A stretch of DNA of 64,000 nucleotides, from positions 84,978 through 148,977 of the forward strand of contig JAISKV010000001.1 in NCBI GenBank assembly GCA_031260805.1, written 5' to 3'. The DNA comes from Rickettsiales bacterium. GTDB lineage: Bacteria; Pseudomonadota; Alphaproteobacteria; Rs-D84. This document shows positions 61,974-64,000 of this stretch, piece by piece. Every line of letters starts with the position of its first letter. Positions within the stretch are counted from its first letter, which is position 1. The notes beneath the pieces were generated by a model. The model searched no databases. It had not been told where the DNA came from and saw only the letters and a program-made list of their open reading frames with translations. Both the position numbers and the translations under genes were made by a program.

Positions 61974-63686
61974 TTATACCGGTTTAATTTCACCACGACG
62001 CAATACAAAGTCGTCCTGGGATTCGTACATTGGCCATTTGCCTTCGGTCAATTCTGTTATTCCGCGCAATGGCTGGCCCAATCTGGCCCGGTACAGCCAC
62101 AGGTTGGACAAGACTTTTTTCACATAAGTTCGTGTTTCCGTGTTTGGAAAACTTTCAATAAACAGCAGCGGATCATCGGTCTGAAATGTCTTCTCGAACT
62201 TGGCCAGGGCCCCGTTTCCGGCATTATAACTGATAAGCATTTTTATAATATTTCCGTCAACATTCGGCAGTTGCAGCAAATCAACAATGTGCTGCTGGCC
62301 GACGGACATGTTATGATTCGGATTCGCCATGTCCAGTTCGCGGATATTCGGCGCGGTCAGTTTGGCGGTTTTCGGCATGATTTGCATGACGCCGTTCGCG
62401 CCTTTGACAGACTTGGCGGCGGTCTTGAATCCTGATTCCTGGCGGACGATTGCGAACAGCAATGCGCGGTCCAGGCTCCACCCGCCCAATGGCTCCCAGT
62501 CGGGCATAGGGTACTGGGCCGCCGAAATGACATCGTCGTCAATTTCCAAAATTCCGCGCGTCCGCACGACGCCCGCAACCTGCATCGCGGTCCGCGGCAG
62601 TTCAGCGGTCGTGGCCAGCGCGTGCACCGCGTGCAGTTGCTTGTCGCTGGCGTCCGCCGTTATCAGCAGGCGCAAGTATTGCTCGGCCAGCGCCGGCTGG
62701 CCCGCCTGCAAAGCGGCGACCGCATGCCGCCCGTATTTCGTGTTCATCAGTTTTTCAATGTCTTCGTCCGTCAATTCGTCTTCGTAAAAGTCATAACTGG
62801 TGGTCCAGCCCAGCGATGAATTTGACAGCGCGCCATAGAATGAAGCCGGACTGGCCGCGGCCGCGATTTTCCAATAATCGCGCGCAATGCCATAGTTGTC
62901 GTTCGCCTCGGCCGCGCGCGCCGCCCAGAACAAGACTTCGTTCTTGCGCAAATTGTTGATTTGCGGCAGGGCCAGCATTTGCTTGAAATATTGTTCCGCT
63001 GCCGGATACTCGCCATTTTTCCAAGACATCAGCCCCATGGTCCACAGCCCGTATTCAGATTTCGCGTCCGCCGCGATTGTCCCCCAATGCCGCGCAAAGT
63101 CAAAGTACCCGCCGCAGTAATAAATAAACGCCAGCCGTCCGGACAAGCGGCCGTAATCTTCCGCGGTCAGCGCTGCCGCGATTTTTTTATCCTGCAAAAT
63201 ATCCTTGGCATTTTTGGTGTTGCCGCGCCGCAGGGCATTCTTGAATTTCGTTATATTCTGCTCTGTCCCGGGTGAGTATTTTTTCGCGGTCCACGATTCG
63301 GATCTGGTGTTCTGCGCGGCCGCGCCGGATATGGTCGCGGGCAGTTTCGGCGCGCGCGCGCGGTCTGCGACCTTTTTGCGATGCGCCATTTTCATCATGT
63401 TGTCCGCGCCGGGCAGGGTATTGTTGACATACAGCCAGTTGATTATTTCCTGGCCGGTGGACCGGTAAGACCGGGACATGTATTTGTTGTACTGGACATC
63501 CGGGATTAAAATCCGATCGCTGATGCGCGGTTCCAGTTTGGTTGCCGCGTCAATCTTTTCCTGCCGCTGCAACTCAAAAATCTGGGCGTATGTCTCGGCG
63601 TCCGATTCGGACAGCACAGTCGGCAACTGCGCCGCCAGAGCAGGCAAAGATAAAAGATAAAAGATAAAAGATAAAAATTTTTTCAC
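61974..63686 (-). CDS. Soluble lytic murein transglycosylase (SLT domain)
   Basis: LFAIVRQESGFKTAAKSVKGANGVMQIMPKTAK; ISYNAGNGAL; probable GTG start at 63686 overlapping the nrdR stop as GTGA. Confidence 0.92.
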   Translation of the reverse strand: MKKFLSFIFYLLSLPALAAQLPTVLSESDAETYAQIFELQRQEKIDAATKLEPRISDRILIPDVQYNKYMSRSYRSTGQEIINWLYVNNTLPGADNMMKMAHRKKVADRARAPKLPATISGAAAQNTRSESWTAKKYSPGTEQNITKFKNALRRGNTKNAKDILQDKKIAAALTAEDYGRLSGRLAFIYYCGGYFDFARHWGTIAADAKSEYGLWTMGLMSWKNGEYPAAEQYFKQMLALPQINNLRKNEVLFWAARAAEANDNYGIARDYWKIAAAASPASFYGALSNSSLGWTTSYDFYEDELTDEDIEKLMNTKYGRHAVAALQAGQPALAEQYLRLLITADASDKQLHAVHALATTAELPRTAMQVAGVVRTRGILEIDDDVISAAQYPMPDWEPLGGWSLDRALLFAIVRQESGFKTAAKSVKGANGVMQIMPKTAKLTAPNIRELDMANPNHNMSVGQQHIVDLLQLPNVDGNIIKMLISYNAGNGALAKFEKTFQTDDPLLFIESFPNTETRTYVKKVLSNLWLYRARLGQPLRGITELTEGKWPMYESQDDFVLRRGEIKPV

Positions 63687-64000
63687 AACAACCGCCCGGT
63701 GTGTTTTGGCAATTCGCATGCAGAATCGACGGCGTCCGTTTCTGGAATGGTGTTCAGCAGTTTCTTGAAGTCCGAAATCCGGCTGAATTTGTTATACACC
63801 GACGCGAACCGCACGAACGCGATTGCATCCAGGTTCAGCAAGGATTCCAGGACCATCTGCCCGATTGTTTCACTTGGAATGACTGAATCGGAATTTTCCG
63901 TTTCCAGGCGGCGGTGAATGGAATTGACCAATTTTTCAATCTGTTCTTCGCTGATGTTCCGCTTGCGGCACGAGATTTTGATGGATTTCTTTAACTTTTC
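63683..64000 (-). CDS. nrdR: Transcriptional repressor NrdR, truncated at window edge
   Basis: KSIKISCRKRNISEEQIEKLVNSIHRRLE...IGQMVLESLLNLDAIAFVRFASVYNKFSRISDF. Confidence 0.93.
   Translation of the reverse strand, partial: EKLKKSIKISCRKRNISEEQIEKLVNSIHRRLETENSDSVIPSETIGQMVLESLLNLDAIAFVRFASVYNKFSRISDFKKLLNTIPETDAVDSACELPKHTGRLL

Overview
64-kb window of an alphaproteobacterial chromosome. The class assignment rests on gcrA, a circularly permuted two-piece tmRNA, and the ftsH/tilS, lptB/lptC and clpP/clpX gene pairs; a host- or gut-associated uncultured lineage is only a guess. Housekeeping genes (gap, eno, pgk, ssb, miaA, ftsH, tilS, xerC-like, rlmN, obgE, clpX, clpP, rnhB, nrdR, tRNA-Val, tmRNA) alternate with many signal-peptide-bearing surface or secreted genes: Cys-rich proteins, a 2477-aa autotransporter-like protein, a subtilase, and proteins with collagen-like or phage-tail-fibre-like modules. 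Intergenic DNA is rich in palindromic, MITE-like repeat families and heptanucleotide arrays. Most notable observations: (i) priA is split into two complementary halves on opposite strands, and one ~4-kb inversion would rejoin them; (ii) an intact 111-bp palindromic intergenic element is inserted in frame in the priA N-half; (iii) heptanucleotide arrays encode the hydrophobic cores of several signal peptides and also sit at predicted promoters; (iv) 9-nt poly-G tracts occur in three glycan-type genes; (v) tandem palindromes with compensatory changes lie inside an ORF6N-domain gene. All calls come from reading the sequence and the ORF track; no searches were run.
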